Source: Hemibagrus wyckioides
Lineage: Eukaryota > Chordata > Actinopteri > Siluriformes > Bagridae
Direction of reading: 5' to 3'
Assembly (NCBI RefSeq): GCF_019097595.1
Contig: NC_080723.1
Coordinates: 10,161,011 to 10,225,010 of the forward strand
DNA length: 64,000 nucleotides
Both the position numbers and the translations under genes were made by a program. Of this stretch, positions 22,213 to 34,420 are shown piece after piece. Position 1 is the first letter of the stretch. Each line of letters starts with the position of its first letter. Below the pieces are notes generated by a model, which searched no databases, was not told the DNA's origin, and saw only the letters and a list, made by a program, of their open reading frames with translations.

Positions 22213-23477
22213 AGCTTAGCTATTGAGTCAATACAATCATTTAGTGGAATTAAGTGGTAGAAGAGAATGAATGAATGCCACTATTATACTATGTTAATAT
22301 TATAATTTAATAATATAATACAATTTTGTTACAGTCACATGCGCAAAGCTTTTTTTTGACTGTTCTTCAGAAGAAAAAACAATTAAAAATCAAATAATTA
22401 ACACGCTGTTTCAAAAAATATTTGAAGTATAGATTTTAAAGTGCATTATTGGCAGAAGAAACTTTATTTTGTTTAAAATTTTGTATAAAACCGGATGACC
22501 TTTTGTTATCATTTATTTGATTCATTTTCCTTTATTTGGCTCAATGACTTTTGCATTCCACATCACAAATGTCTGAAAATTCTTTGAATTGATAGAAACT
22601 GAAATGTGTATACATTGCACATGAAATACACCAGATGGTTAGATACATGCCATGTGGCACTGCAGAGTCATTAAACACATCAGGCCACAAGTCAATCCTT
22701 CAATTCAATCCATTATTCTTTCTGCTAAACAACATCATCCCACTGTTCCCATCATGCTGTCTTCTTGGAGATACATCAGAAATCAGCATCACTGAGAATG
22801 AGCTCAGAGCTATCCACTGCCAAGAAAAACACACTAATAAACCATAATAAAGAATTTAAGGTTAGAGCTTGGGGAAAGGTTTTTCATTTAGATAAATAAT
22901 AAAATATATTTATTAACAGTCGATATATTTTCCCACATATCTTCTATGAGAGAGCTATAATACACTTTTCAAGTCAGGTTTTTATTAAACCTTGTGGGAA
23001 AATACAACAAACTTCTAACACAAAAAAGCTTTCAAATAACTTTATCTGTAGATGTATATATCATACAGAATAATAAAAATACAGTTTAATAATGCATTAA
23101 TAACAAGTGATCAAGACCAAACCTTGTAATTTTTTTTTACTCATTGGGGAAACTCAGCTTAATGCTAACATCAGCATAGGTGAAATGGACTGGTCAACAT
23201 TGGTGTGTTGCTTTTTTTGGTGTGGTTTAGTCCATAACAAACAATTCAGCTGTGGAAACAGTTTCATTCGATGTGGTGTGCTATTTATGCACACTTTAGT
23301 TTAAAGTGTGATATATACAGTAAATTCAATTCAAGGCAAATTATAACAAAAATAATTACTTTATTTACATACAAATATCAATGCTATTATGATACCAATA
23401 ATCAAAGTTGCACTTTATGCAATGGATTTCTTTAATGCTTTAATATGATCTCAGTATTCAATAACTAATCAGCCCAT
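22213..23477. other. Intergenic DNA, no supported feature
   Basis: Low-GC sequence with no recognised gene. A 21-bp stretch at 22837-22857 is identical to 63042-63062, possibly a shared repeat remnant. Confidence 0.5.
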
Positions 23478-23665
23478 AGTGCCCTCCAAAAATATTGGCA
23501 CAAAAAAGGCTGTAAAAATTCTTTATTGTTTAAACTTTTGATCTTTAGTTAAAAGAATTCACAAAAATATCTCTGTTAAATATATTTGTGGAACAATTAT
23601 TGGCACCCTTTTAGTCAATATTTTGTGCTACTTCTCTTTGCCAAGATAGCAGCTCTGAGTCTTCT
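23478..23665. mobile_element. Tc1/mariner-like end fragment
   Basis: GTGCCCTCCAAAAATATTGG, ACAATTATTGGCACCCTTTT and TTGCCAAGATAGCAGCTCTG resemble the end and sub-terminal region of a common fish Tc1/mariner-type element. Only one end is present; no transposase frame survives. Confidence 0.45.
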
Positions 23666-23693
23666 GGTACAAAGGAGAATACTGTTATTTCAA

Positions 23694-23697
23694 AAAA

Positions 23698-23728
<31 letters not shown>

Positions 23729-23729
23729 A
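23694..23729. repeat. (AAAT)n microsatellite
   Basis: About eight AAAT units right after the transposon fragment. Confidence 0.9.
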
Positions 23730-26039
23730 AATTGGGAAAGACTGAAACCACTGAAGTTGGTGTGATGGCAAAAGGCTTTAATTCTGCCTTAGTAAGAAAG
23801 TAAACTACTTACTCTGAAGCCCTACAGTGAAATGCTTCTGATATTTCTGGTTCCTTTAAAGTTTCGCACAGCCGTTGTGTATATTGTGTAATAAAATGAC
23901 ATCAGTACTATTTTCAGGGAACAGATTTGTTTTCGGCTCTGTAAAGGATAAGACCAAATGGTTTACATTATGAAAAGACTGGAGTCTTGTATAATCTGTA
24001 TGAAAATAAAGATCAGGCCCATTGTGTTATCTGGGAGGACAAGCTTCACTGATTAATTATTACTGAGATGAGCCAGTCAATCCTGGAGCTTGTTCCGTCC
24101 ACAGCCCTTTTCTCAACATTGTTAATAGTCTGAGCTATGATTGCTTTATTGACAAATATGCCATGCATGTTAATAAGACTATCATCTGCTCCATGCTTAT
24201 TAAGTATCAGATTGTGGTGACATTCTGGCTTAAAATAACCTTCAGGAAGCTATTTTATTTCAGCCATATATTGTGAAGACTTTCCATGTATAGTATTTCT
24301 TGACATTAAGTATTAGCATTTTAAATCAGATGAAGATCTGATTTAAGTTTTTGGTACATCTGTATAAGCTCTAATCCTCTGCTGGCATTTAAAGCATTAA
24401 GGTGCTTTAAAAATATATTTAAAAAGTAAATCTTATTTCCAGTTGTCATAAATCCTATTATTCTGTGACATTAAATAGTGTTGCTTTTTATAAACCTATA
24501 TCTGGATAGTTTCCTATCTCTCTACACTATATATTATATATTTTATAAATTGTATTTTATATCAGGAAGCTGTTAATAAAGTGATTTTCATATTCAGATG
24601 TTCTGGAATTTCTGGTCAATAGAATACAAGCGGAAAAATCAGACATTTAAAAGTTCTCAGTGTGACAACACAAGAACTATGTACACACTTTTAATCAAAA
24701 CTCCTAATTCAAAGTAAATTAACTTTTGTGAAAACTGCCAGATTTCTGTATCTTCTTGTACCCACTACTGCAAACACAGACAAACTGATTAGCTGATTTT
24801 TTCAGTTGGAAAGAATACAGGGAAAAAGCCCCAACACCCACTAGTTGGGAATATTCAACCTCTTACTTGTAATTAACATTTTAATAATGTTTATAATTAC
24901 TAATAATTGTGTGACTGAGTAGTCACTACTCCATCATCATGATGTTGTAGTAGCAACTCTTTTTGTTTTCTTTCTGTTTGGAGCAGTTATATGGTTCAGT
25001 CTCATGGCCCTTCACAATTATAAGTCTGCACCTTGACATGAAAATGGATAACAATATGTTGGAGTAACTGACAGATGATTACAGTGCAGTTCAGACCAGC
25101 TACAGGTACACTGGACTCTCATAACAGCATTGTGTTTTTCTGCTCCAATCTTATAAGGGTCTGCTTGATAGAAATATTAAAGTGAACATTGTTCTTAACA
25201 CTTTAATGAGTTTGCATGCGAGTCCACTCCTGTTCCTGCTGAGGTAGATTCGAACCAGATCAACGACACATGCTGGATTGAAGAAGTGGATCGTTACTCA
25301 TCTCACTACTTAGGCTTGTAGGCTTGGATTTAAAAATCTTCTAGACATTGCATTCTCCATCCATCATTATGCTACTATTAAGGTATAAGGAGTCTTTTCA
25401 CCACAATAGACTCTCAGCTAAACGTCCACCTGGAATTGAAAACCAAACAAAAATAAAAATAAAAAGTCCATGTGTGATGTTCGGTGTCCATTGGAGTTCC
25501 TATTCCTATATTCCTGTATTTTGTCTTTATTTTATACACTTGACATTTTCAATCATCCATCAGTCTAATTAGATTAGTGCCAAAGCCAAGGCATGTTCTG
25601 CCATAAGTTCCTCTCATCACATCTCAGTGAACCTGATGAAGCTGTATATTGAAGCCTTCTGTGATTTTTCACTGATCTATGAATTTGTCAGTTGATCTAC
25701 ACATACTAACTAGTTGACTGTACTTTGATTCATGTTCTGATTGAAAAATCATTGTATGAGGTGTGAACTGTCTACAGGAATAATGTGACATACCAGTAGG
25801 CAAAACTAAACAATCCTGAAGGTTTTATTTATGTGTACTGCTTCAATTTTCTATTCTGAGACATTTAGAATGCATAGATAGAACATTATTAGTGAGTAAG
25901 ATACATTAGTTTTAAGGTTTCTTATTAAGCGAGTTGTTTAACCCAAAACCATATTCCATAAAAGTTGTACAACTCAAGTGAACAAATATTAAGATAATGT
26001 TATAAATGTTTTCTATAATTCAGATTTTTCACCACATAT
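23730..26039. other. Intergenic DNA, no feature recognised
   Basis: Long low-GC stretch. Open frames are all short. No repeats or RNA genes recognised. Confidence 0.5.
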
Positions 26040-26182
26040 TATCTAATTATAAGAGAGTGGCAACACAAAACGTGAACAAAAACAGAAAATCAAACAAATA
26101 ACGAGAGAAACTCTATAGAGAAACTCTGCCAGATTGCCCGCTAGTGTTCTGGCAGGGAGATGTCCAAGCAGTCCATGACATC
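26040..26182. mobile_element. Dispersed repeat, family Y (copy 2, terminal part)
   Basis: AGATTGCCCGCTAGTGTTCT, GGCAGGGAGATGTCCAAGCA and GTCCATGACA align with the end of copy 1 at 19030-19083. The upstream part is an A-rich degraded version of the same element. Confidence 0.5.
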
Positions 26183-26416
26183 AGAACACTTAAAGAGATT
26201 TACAGAAACACAATAAACATGTCTTCGAATCTGGTTCCACTGGAAAATGCAGTTTATAAAGCATTAACATTGCACTTCAAGTCAATATCCTTATTGCACT
26301 TCTAGACAATATCTGGTTAATATTTAATGCTACTCTTATCTGATGTTACCCACAATATTCATTTTCACTGTCAAAGACTTTCTAATATTTTAGAATGTCA
26401 TATACTGTAAAACTAC

Positions 26417-26788
26417 ACCAGGTTACGTATGTAACCCAGTTCCCTGAGAAGGGAATGAGACGCTGTGTCATGGCTGACACTATGGGAATGTTTCTATGTG
26501 GAATTTGCATCTGAAGCTCTGTGTGAAATCACACAGATTTATCGACTCGGGTAGGTCATGTGATTCCATGTAGGCCATGTAGGTCATTAGCAGCAAGACC
26601 ATAAAAGGGCATCTACGTCACATCACTCCAGCTTCTTCTTGTATGAAGGAAGCACAAGTGGATACCTTGGGTGTGGCTAGCAATGCAGAGTCTTGTTCCT
26701 GTCTCAGGGAACCAGGTTACATACGTAGCCTGGTGTAGTTCCCTTTTGAGGGAACTCGACACTGTGTCATGGCTGATGCTATGGGAAT
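26417..26788. repeat. DIRS terminal region with 294-bp-spaced direct repeat
   Basis: ACCAGGTTACGTATGTAACC at 26417 recurs as ACCAGGTTACATACGTAGCC at 26711. In each copy it is followed by a TTCCCT...GAGGGAA-type segment, then CTGTGTCATGGCTGA and CTATGGGAATG. Each copy also holds a near-palindrome around TTACGTA. Confidence 0.8.
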
Positions 26789-27259
26789 GCCAATACCAAC
26801 ACCGCCAGAGATGTCTGTCCTGGAGGTTTTGAAAGCAAATGAAAAGGGAGAGGACTTATGCCTTGCTCTCGAGCAATAGGCATATGTCCCAAGAACCTGA
26901 ACAGGGCACAGCAGGTGCAGTCTCTCCTGCTCCACCAACTTGTGGGACAGAGGGCAGAAGGCCTGCAGAAAGGCCGGATACAGAGCCATTTCCTGGGTCA
27001 GAAACTCCTCAGAGGCTGATTCCATTGGCTCAAAGGGAGTTTGGAGACATGGTCTACAGGAAAGTCTTAGCTGCCTTGCAGCACACAGGAGGTAAGAGAC
27101 CAAAGACCAGGCATGTGACTCATATACCTCATATGTAGAGGGTGATAGGCCCTCATAGAGGCATGTTTGCAGGAACTCTAGCACTGTACTAACAGGGCAG
27201 TGAACTAGATCCTGACAACGCCGATTACACCAGAGGTGAAAGTTCAAAATAGTCTCCAC
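26717..27259 (-). pseudogene. DIRS tyrosine recombinase remnant
   Basis: The 180-codon open frame reads CPVSTVLEFLQTCLYEGLSP then STYEVY, matching the N-terminal core of DIRS-type tyrosine recombinases (pattern CP...VL.FLQ..L..GLSPST..VY). Later come LLCPVQVLGTYAYCSRARHK, like the CPVRAL..Y...T segment, and VPSKGNY near the end. The central catalytic block between them, which should carry the first Arg and the His-x-x-Arg motif, is reduced and not recognisable. The frame probably joins parts of the original protein after deletions. It would catalyse integration of the circular DNA intermediate in an intact element; no activity is expected here. Confidence 0.6.
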
Positions 27260-28127
27260 AGCCTTGGTTGGGAGAACGGTGTCTAGGAGCTGGTCCCCCT
27301 AAGGGGCTAAACCAGAGGTTCTAAATCTCAGGCTGGGGGTGGAGAATTGCCCATGCACCTGAGAGCGGAGGCTCCTCCTGACGGGCACAGTGGGTCAACT
27401 CCTCAGAGGTGAACATAGCCACTTTTGCATGGCCAAAAATTGCCATATGCATTTCACCACCTACAGTTGGAAATGCCACTTCCCGGACTTCAGCCCCTGC
27501 CTCAGTAAGAAGCCTGCTTCCCGATCATGTGCTCTGGAGGGTAAAAAGCTCTCAGCGAGTGAAATCTGGTCTCTACTTATTTCCAGATCTGGTGGACCAA
27601 CCTGAACAGAGGGTGCAAACACAGACTACCCTAATGATTGATTAAGAGGACCCCCAATAGTAGCCCCTGAGTTTCAGGAAAAAGTGTTTCAGCACTAGAA
27701 ACATAGGCCCAATCTTCAGGCAATCTGTGAGCCACGAGAGACAGGAGCCCTCTGAAAAGCCGTGGGCAGGGCAGCGGTCTAGGTCCGCTCCCTAGCCCGA
27801 GAGGGGGGCATCCATCGAAAGAGTCCAGCGACAAGCGTCTCTCCACATAAGAAGGGTATGAAGCTTGTGATGCATAACTTGAAAAGGGTGTCTGTGGGGG
27901 TGAAAACCCCTGCTCCTGAGCCAGAGTTGAGACAGGCACTGGCCTAGTCAGATTTTAAAGTCAGACATTTACGGCAGAAAGGATGAAATTCCCCAGAGTG
28001 GAGATGGAAATGCCTGCATCATGGCTGAATCCCAAACTATCCCCCAGAAGGTGGTTCTCAGAGAGGGAGAAAGCACACACTTCACTTGGTTGAGGCCTCG
28101 GGACCTCATATGGGCAAGCACAGCGTC
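27260..28127 (-). other. DIRS internal spacer, degraded
   Basis: A GC-richer stretch between the RT and recombinase remnants. The minus frame at 27939-27631 (Pro, Ser and Leu rich) shows no domain. It probably descends from the RNase H and linker region, but I cannot show that. Confidence 0.4.
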
Positions 28128-28520
28128 TCAATGCCTGGCTAGCACTTCCCTCAACTGAGCCAAGATGAGCCAGTCATCTGGATAATTGAATACATGGATG
28201 CCCCGGGGTACAATGATGCCAGAGCATGCCTCTATGTACTCTGTGAGGGTCAGCACTAAGACTAGTCCTAAAAGGAAAACCCGGCACTGGTACGCTTCCC
28301 CCCGAAAGCGAACCAGGGGTGTCTCCTGTGCTCTGGCGAGATGCATATGTAAACATATACACCCTTCAGGATTATTGTCACAAATCAGTCCTTGGACCTG
28401 ATCTGCAACACAATGACCTTGAGTGTTAACATCCCGGACTTGTATGTTTCAGCATACAATTCGGAGCACACAGGTCTAAAATTGGGTGTAGCCCCCGTCC
28501 TTCTTGGGAGCAAAGGCTTT
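28128..28520 (-). pseudogene. DIRS reverse transcriptase remnant
   Basis: At 28520-28456 the minus strand encodes APKKDGG in one frame and LHPILDLCAPN in the next, together the first RT motif of DIRS elements (APKKDGG.RPILDLR.LN), split by a frameshift. At 28346-28128, VRFRGEAYQCRVFLLGL precedes GIHVFNYPDDWLILAQ. The latter is the catalytic Y-x-DD box, here YPDD where relatives have YIDD. The spacing between the motifs is shorter than expected, so an internal deletion is likely. The enzyme would copy element RNA into DNA; this copy is inactive. Confidence 0.75.
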
Positions 28521-28899
28521 TGAGGGAAATGCACTCTACAGCTCCTTTCTCAGATGTGAGAGGCCCAACAGGGCCTCAGTGGGAATGCAGACTTTCCCCA
28601 TGCAGTCAATGAGGGGGAGAGATAGCCTAAAACTGTCTCTTAAACCCTAGGCATTGTCACATACTCCTGTTCACCAAGGTCCACAATGGCTGAATAGTCA
28701 GCAGTCAGGCAGAATAAGGATTATTCCACAACCTCGACACCTCATTGTGGAGGTATGGAAAAAAATGGGCGAGGCCTGCATGGAGGTGGAAAGTGGCATG
28801 AATGTAGTCAGAGATTGTCAAGCTCATAACGGACAACACTAACCTTCATCATGCCAAACTAAGCTAAGCTTAGCAACAGCACATGTGATCACCTGCAGG

Positions 28900-29300
28900 A
28901 ACTTTTCAAACACCACAGAATGCAATGGCAATTTGAATGCTGTTTGCTCCTTTTTACCCTCATCATGCTCCTCAGAGTCCGATGCAGACAGCATTATATC
29001 CTCATCTAGTTCGGGAGAAATCGCAAAGCGAGCTCCCAGAGCCGAGGAGGAGGTATTAGAGTCAGCTGAGAGGATGAAAGGGATTCACGAAGCCGTGCTT
29101 GACTGGACATACAAGCAAGTGAACTTGGAATGAGCTTAGCGACAGCCCGCGAAACTCAACAGCACTCTCGAGAAGCAATTCAGTGACATACTGCTCATCA
29201 TCGCCCACATCGAGCTCCTCAGTGTCCGATGAAGACAATAATTCCTCGTTTGGGTCGGGAGAAATCGCAAAACGAGCTCCTGGAGCCAAAGCAGGGAAAT
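28900..29300 (-). pseudogene. DIRS gag-like acidic region, internally duplicated
   Basis: The minus frame at 29289-29062 reads APGARFAISPDPNEELLSSS then DTEELDVGDDEQ. A second similar block at about 29070-28965 carries GARFAISP and an S/D/E-rich segment (ASDSEEHDEG). The DNA phrase CGGGAGAAATCGCAAA occurs in both (29013 and 29258). An acidic, Ser-rich N-terminal protein of this kind fits the gag-like ORF of DIRS elements. I infer a tandem duplication of about 240 bp or two overlapping element copies. Confidence 0.5.
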
Positions 29301-29571
29301 CCGAGTCGGGAGAGAGGGAAAGAGAAAGGGGAACACGTCTTTTATTCTGCCTCCACTAACTCGGCCTGCGAGACCCATGATCTAAGTCGGCGCGCTGCCT
29401 CAGCAGACGTGCGACCCCAGTCATGAGGCATAAGTGCTTGGCTGGAGAAAACAGCCAAGTGAGAGCGGAGTTTACGGAGAAGAAAAGTTTCTGGCTCCCT
29501 CAAGAGCCGCAAGTGCACACTCCACTATCAAACAAACAACACAGAAAAAGTGCGAGTCGAGTTCCCTTGAA

Positions 29572-31799
29572 TACAGTAGACCTGTAATTTAACTGTTTAT
29601 ATTTCCTCATGGAGCATATATAAGATGTTTTCAGCTAAAGGCTACACATTTCCAACTCACCATACTGATGGTTCAATTTAGTTCTTCTATGTCAGACTGT
29701 ATTCGAATCATGGATATAGGTCAAGGATGTCTATGTTGCCTTCGTCCTATGCTCTTGCTGGATGATAATTGGCTGGTAAATAGAAGATTATAAAACTTTA
29801 AAAATTCTCTGACATAGCTATATTTTTAATATTACATCAAAGACTATCCAAAGATTATATGCTTAATTAATTTTCGACCAAATGGCCTGATATTAATTTG
29901 TAATATGTAGGTAAAAATATATCCATTTTCAAGCAACAACCTAAACATATCTACTACCTATACATGCCATAATCTAGTGAAGAGATTCTATTATGAAAGG
30001 TGTAACCATTCCTGAAAATTACTAACGAGTGAAAACACACAGCATTTGTACATTTAGATTAACTACATCTTGCTTTGCAATGGCCAGTGCCTACTAGCTC
30101 TATCTCTCATCTTGACCACCCGAGCCAAACGGTCCTAAATCCACCATTAAATTAAGAACGTTAGCTAAGAACTTGGATCAAGTTAAAGAGAAAATAAAAG
30201 TGTACTAAATAGTAACCTAAACTATAAACTCACTCAGCCAGCAGCTATAATCCTGCCTTAAAGGGCAACTCCAGCAGCCGTTTTTCTGTCATGCCCCATT
30301 GTCAAACACATTACCAGCCACTGAATCAGAGAAGATTCAATTTTGACTGGGACGGTCAGCTACAGAAAGATACTCTGTGTTATTAACTTGGCAGTAGAAG
30401 GCAGAGATTTAGGTTAGAGGTTAGAGCTTGTTTTTAACCCTTGAACACTCACCTGGAAAAATGAGTGAGTCTTTTAATTCCTAGGTGTTAATTAGGACTG
30501 TATGAAGCCTTAAACTTAATGACAGAAAAGGGTCACTGGCTGTTAGCTGTATAACATACATCTTTGCTTTTACTTGCTGTGATTAAAAGAGGAACGATGT
30601 TGCTCTGAAAAAGTAGAATTAAAGAGCAATGACTGGCATTAGTTTAATAAACACTTCTTGAAAATGAGCTTCATATGATCATATACAATAGTGAAGCATG
30701 TTTATAATAACCTGATAATAATTTCCTATTTATAAGAACCTAATTGCTTTTTCATATTTGTTTTAAAATTTCTTTATTTATAATGAGAAAGCACTGAGGA
30801 GATGCTCATCTCTCAATTAAGGAATGACAATCAAGAGTGAGCTGAGTAAATTAAAGAAAACTTTAGAAAATATTAAGGCTCCAGTTCTGAAATGAATACA
30901 TTTTGGACTTCGGCTGTAAAATTGTCTCTTTAAGGCCAACCCACAATATAAGTTTATTTATTTATTTAATATAATACCATGTTATTTATTTATTAATAAT
31001 TTATAAAATATAGTTTCAAATCATGTATTTTTTTGGGGGGGGGGGGGTTCTGTGGTATTTTTTACATTATTCAGTAACTTCATTAGAGTGCAAATTGCTT
31101 TATTTATTACATTATATTGCTGTATGTTGTACTTTTCTTTTTAAATAAAATCTTGCAGTAAAATCAAAAGTCAATGATCTGAACTTGGAATGTTCACATG
31201 CCCCTTTCATATCATAGTACAATGTAAACACAAATATAATCTAACACTAATATTTTATCGTTACAAATGATAAAATACATGGCAGAATTGTCATTGTAAA
31301 TCCAAAGTAAAAAATAAAAATCCTGAATTATTTATCAGACAGAAACTGAAAAAAAGATCAATCATCCAAATGATTGTAGCATTTAACCAGTGTTAGCTCA
31401 ATAATTGTGCAGTGCTGTAAAGTGTATCATTACAGCCAGGCTGCACTTCATAACGGTGGCTGCGTTCCCCTGAGACACAGCTGACAGAAGTAAATCTATA
31501 AATCATACAGAAAGGAATGTTTACTGTAATGGAGAAGGAAGCTGCTTCAGGACAAGCTGCCTTCTACCCTTTATATCACAAAGACTCTTTAGTAGCATAC
31601 GAATCCCTTTAAACACTTGAATAGGTGACAGGATATCTAAATTGTGCCACATGCATACATCAGAGGCGATCCATTGTGTGTCACTTATAAAAGGGGAAAA
31701 CGGACAAGAGGCGTGCTGAAGAAAATTGGATTCCTTTATTGAAATAAGTCAATTATAAGTAAAATTATTACAAAGGCTTTGTAAAAACAAGCAAAGGAG
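29572..31799. other. Intergenic DNA with a G13 homopolymer
   Basis: No gene recognised. A T7G13 run lies at about 31028-31047. The rest is AT-rich and unassigned. Confidence 0.5.
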
Positions 31800-31863
31800 A
31801 GGAACAGATGGGACCCTGGAGCTGTGAGGTAGCAATTCTCCCCGCTACACAGCCATGTCACCC

Positions 31864-31865
<2 letters not shown>
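31800..31865. mobile_element. Retroposon tail fragment before a TATC array
   Basis: GGGACCCTGGAGCTGTGAGG and TAGCAATTCTCCCCGCTACA are the head of the inverted L2/RTE-like tail family (compare 32985 and 45110-45205). Confidence 0.45.

Positions 31866-31948
<83 letters not shown>
31866..31948. repeat. (TATC)n microsatellite
   Basis: About 20 TATC units. Confidence 0.95.
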
Positions 31949-32386
31949 TTGTTCAATTCTACAGGCTTAAGGCACAAGAAATATTCTTTTATTATCTTCT
32001 AAAGTCCCATACTGTTACAGCATTAGAACGTACATATTCGACTTAATCAAAATATTTAGCTGGAAATAAAAATATTAGCTAACCACACTCAGTTACTGAT
32101 GTAACTCATGACATCAATTCCATTCATTCCAAGCAAATCATATACTAATAAGTAATTTTGCATGATTAAAAATTTGTTGTATTAAAAAAAGTTGTTGGTC
32201 TTCACTTGCATACATTTATTGGTCATGCAGTGGAAAGAAAGGATTTCTTTGGTGTCTGACCTGCACAAAATGGGACTGCTCTCAGGAGCTCAGTCATTTT
32301 AACATGTATGAGGTAAATTTTCAAAAAAGAAAAATGTTTTCTTCCATTGATTTTTTCACAAGTGGGTGATTCTTGGAACAATGCAT

Positions 32387-32424
<38 letters not shown>

Positions 32425-32984
32425 TTCCAATTTGCCTTAAGGCCATTTCACTCCAGACACATTTTTCAAAGCGGATGTGTGTTTATTCTGCATCAGAGGC
32501 ATGTTACATGTTACTGTTACGATGATGACAAGCATTAAAATCCACACCATCTATATTGAAACATCAAGCGATGAATCATATTGCAGTTGTTTTATGCTTG
32601 TGCATGTACATGAACCATAAACTCCACAGAAACCATTGAAATCACACAATCAAACTTTCTATACGTTGTGTGCTTTATAAAAAAAATCATACATCTAAAA
32701 AAATGTCATGGTTGTGCAACAAATGGATAATCAGAAACAACAACTAGGCTGTTTGTCTAGTGCCCTGCTGTCAGTTTTTTTGCTGCAGTTACAGCTGGAT
32801 AAACATCCTGATCCTCCATTTTTCAATGTCATAGCTGTATTTTTTCACATAAGATATATTTGTAGCGTACAGTATCATCATACCTGTATATCAGCCAAGA
32901 AGGTGCTGTGCACATACAGTTGTATTAACATACTGCACCAAGCGTCATGTTTCTGAGAGATGAGAAGAACCTTTTCCAACACTG
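31949..32984. other. Intergenic DNA with an AC microsatellite
   Basis: (AC)16 lies at 32391-32422. No gene or other repeat recognised. Confidence 0.5.
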
Positions 32985-33062
32985 AAGGAACATCCACTGA
33001 CCCAGTGGCCCCGGAGCTGTGAGGCAGTAATGCTACCCACTGTGCCACCATGCTGCCCAGGC
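32985..33062. mobile_element. Retroposon tail fragment
   Basis: CCCGGAGCTGTGAGGCAGTA and ATGCTACCCACTGTGCCACC followed by ATGCTGCCC match the head of the inverted L2/RTE-like tail family. Confidence 0.5.
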
Positions 33063-33422
33063 AGTATTTAAGAGAAGTGATTCATATGACCATTATGATT
33101 TGATCTGAGTCTGTGGGAACAAGGCATCTAGAGTGACTAGAGGACAGTGGATTGGATCAGTAAAATAAAGTGAACTGCCACTGGTAATGGAATTGCTTTT
33201 CTGTCTGTCTTCTGAATTCTCAGTTTATAAGATCTCTGTGGCAGGCAAAACCCTGGTACAAAATCTCACACAACCTCACACACAAACAGATGAGAGAAGG
33301 ATTACATGATTATATAATTTATATCTGATGGAAGGGAAGAGGAAGTAGGGATAGCTGCCTGTTTCTCATTTTCCTCAGTATTCTCCTTTAAAAGTAGTGA
33401 TCACCTTCTTATCCTCACTTTC

Positions 33423-34420
33423 CACCTCAATAGGAACACCTGTACACCTTCTCATGTATGTAGTTATTCAATCAGCCAATCATGTGGCAGCAGATACAGG
33501 TCAAAAGCTTCATCTAATGTTTCTACACTACAGCTGTACTTGTTAATAGAGATAATGTTTACAACATCAAGGGAAAAATTTGATCTCTCTAATCCTGGTA
33601 TGATTGTTTGCTTCTAGTTAGGCTGGTATCCTTTCAGAAACTGATGGTTACCTGGGATTTTCACATACAACAATCACAAAATTGTGTGGAAAAACAAAAA
33701 GACATCCTGTGAGTGAGCAGAGGATCTGCAGACTGAATCACCTTGTACATAAGAGGAGATGATCAGACTGGTCTGAGCTGACAGGAAGTCTATAGTAAGT
33801 CAAATAGGCACTCTGTACAACCATGATGAGCAGAAAAGCATCTCAAATTGCACAACACATCAAACCCTGAAATGGATGACCTACAACACCACAAGACCAC
33901 ATTAGATTACGCTCCTGTCAGTTAAAATAAGAATTCGCAGATATCACACCCACAGGCACCCAAAATGGACAGTTTTGATGATAGCCTCTAATTCCTGTTC
34001 TTGGCTGACAGGAGTGGAACCAAATGTGGCATTATGCTGTTGTAGCTCATCCACTTCAAGGATCAATGTTTTATGCATGCTGAGATGCTTTTGTGCTCAC
34101 CACAGTTGTAAAGAGTGATCAGTTAAGTTACTATGTCTTTCCTGGCAGCTCGAAGCACATTTTCTCTCTTATCAATAAGGTGTTTCCACCCACAAAACTG
34201 CCACTAACTCAGAGTGTTTTGTTGTTGTTGTTTTTCACACCATTCTGTATAAAATCCAGAGACTGTTGTGGGTGAAAATCCTAAAAGATCAGCAGTTTCT
34301 GAAAGACTCACACGAACCCACGATCTGATGTTTGATGTGAATATTAACTGAAGATCTTGACCTGTATCTGCATGGATTTATGCATTGTACTGCTGCCACA
34401 TGAACATTCTCTTAAAGTGG
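33423..34420. mobile_element. Head-to-head fusion of two Tc1-like 5' halves (imperfect palindrome)
   Basis: The left arm (33423 to about 33982) reads in the + direction from a Tc1-like end (AATAGGAACACCTGTACACC) through CAGCAGATACAGGTCAAAAG, CTGGGATTTTCACATACAAC, GAGCTGACAGGAAGTC and CATCTCAAATTGCACAACAC to CTCCTGTCAGTTAAAATAAG. The right arm (about 33980-34420) carries the same series in reverse complement: CTGTTCTTGGCTGACAGGAG, GCTGAGATGCTTTTGTGCTC, CTTTCCTGGCAGCTCGA, GGTGAAAATCCTAAAAGATC, TTGACCTGTATCTGCATGGA. By eye the arms are roughly 70% identical over 400 bp or more. Both represent the 5' half of one transposase gene; neither holds the catalytic half. The right end has lost most of the terminal repeat. 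Confidence 0.75.

Larger units (their letters stand above)
26417..29571 (-). mobile_element. Decayed DIRS-type (tyrosine-recombinase) retroelement
   Basis: In minus-strand order: a terminal segment at 29571-29550 containing GGGAACTCGACTCGCAC; an acidic gag-like region (29300-28900); reverse-transcriptase remnants (28520-28128); a spacer (27940-27400); a tyrosine-recombinase-like segment (27259-26717); and repeated terminal sequences (26788-26417). The segment at 26735-26760 (GAGGGAACTCGAC) is the inverse of the right end (GTCGAGTTCCCTT), fitting the inverted terminal and internal complementary repeats of DIRS elements. GC and CpG content exceed the flanks. At about 3.15 kb it is shorter than full-length DIRS elements (usually 5-6 kb) and frames are broken throughout, so it is dead. 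Confidence 0.75.
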
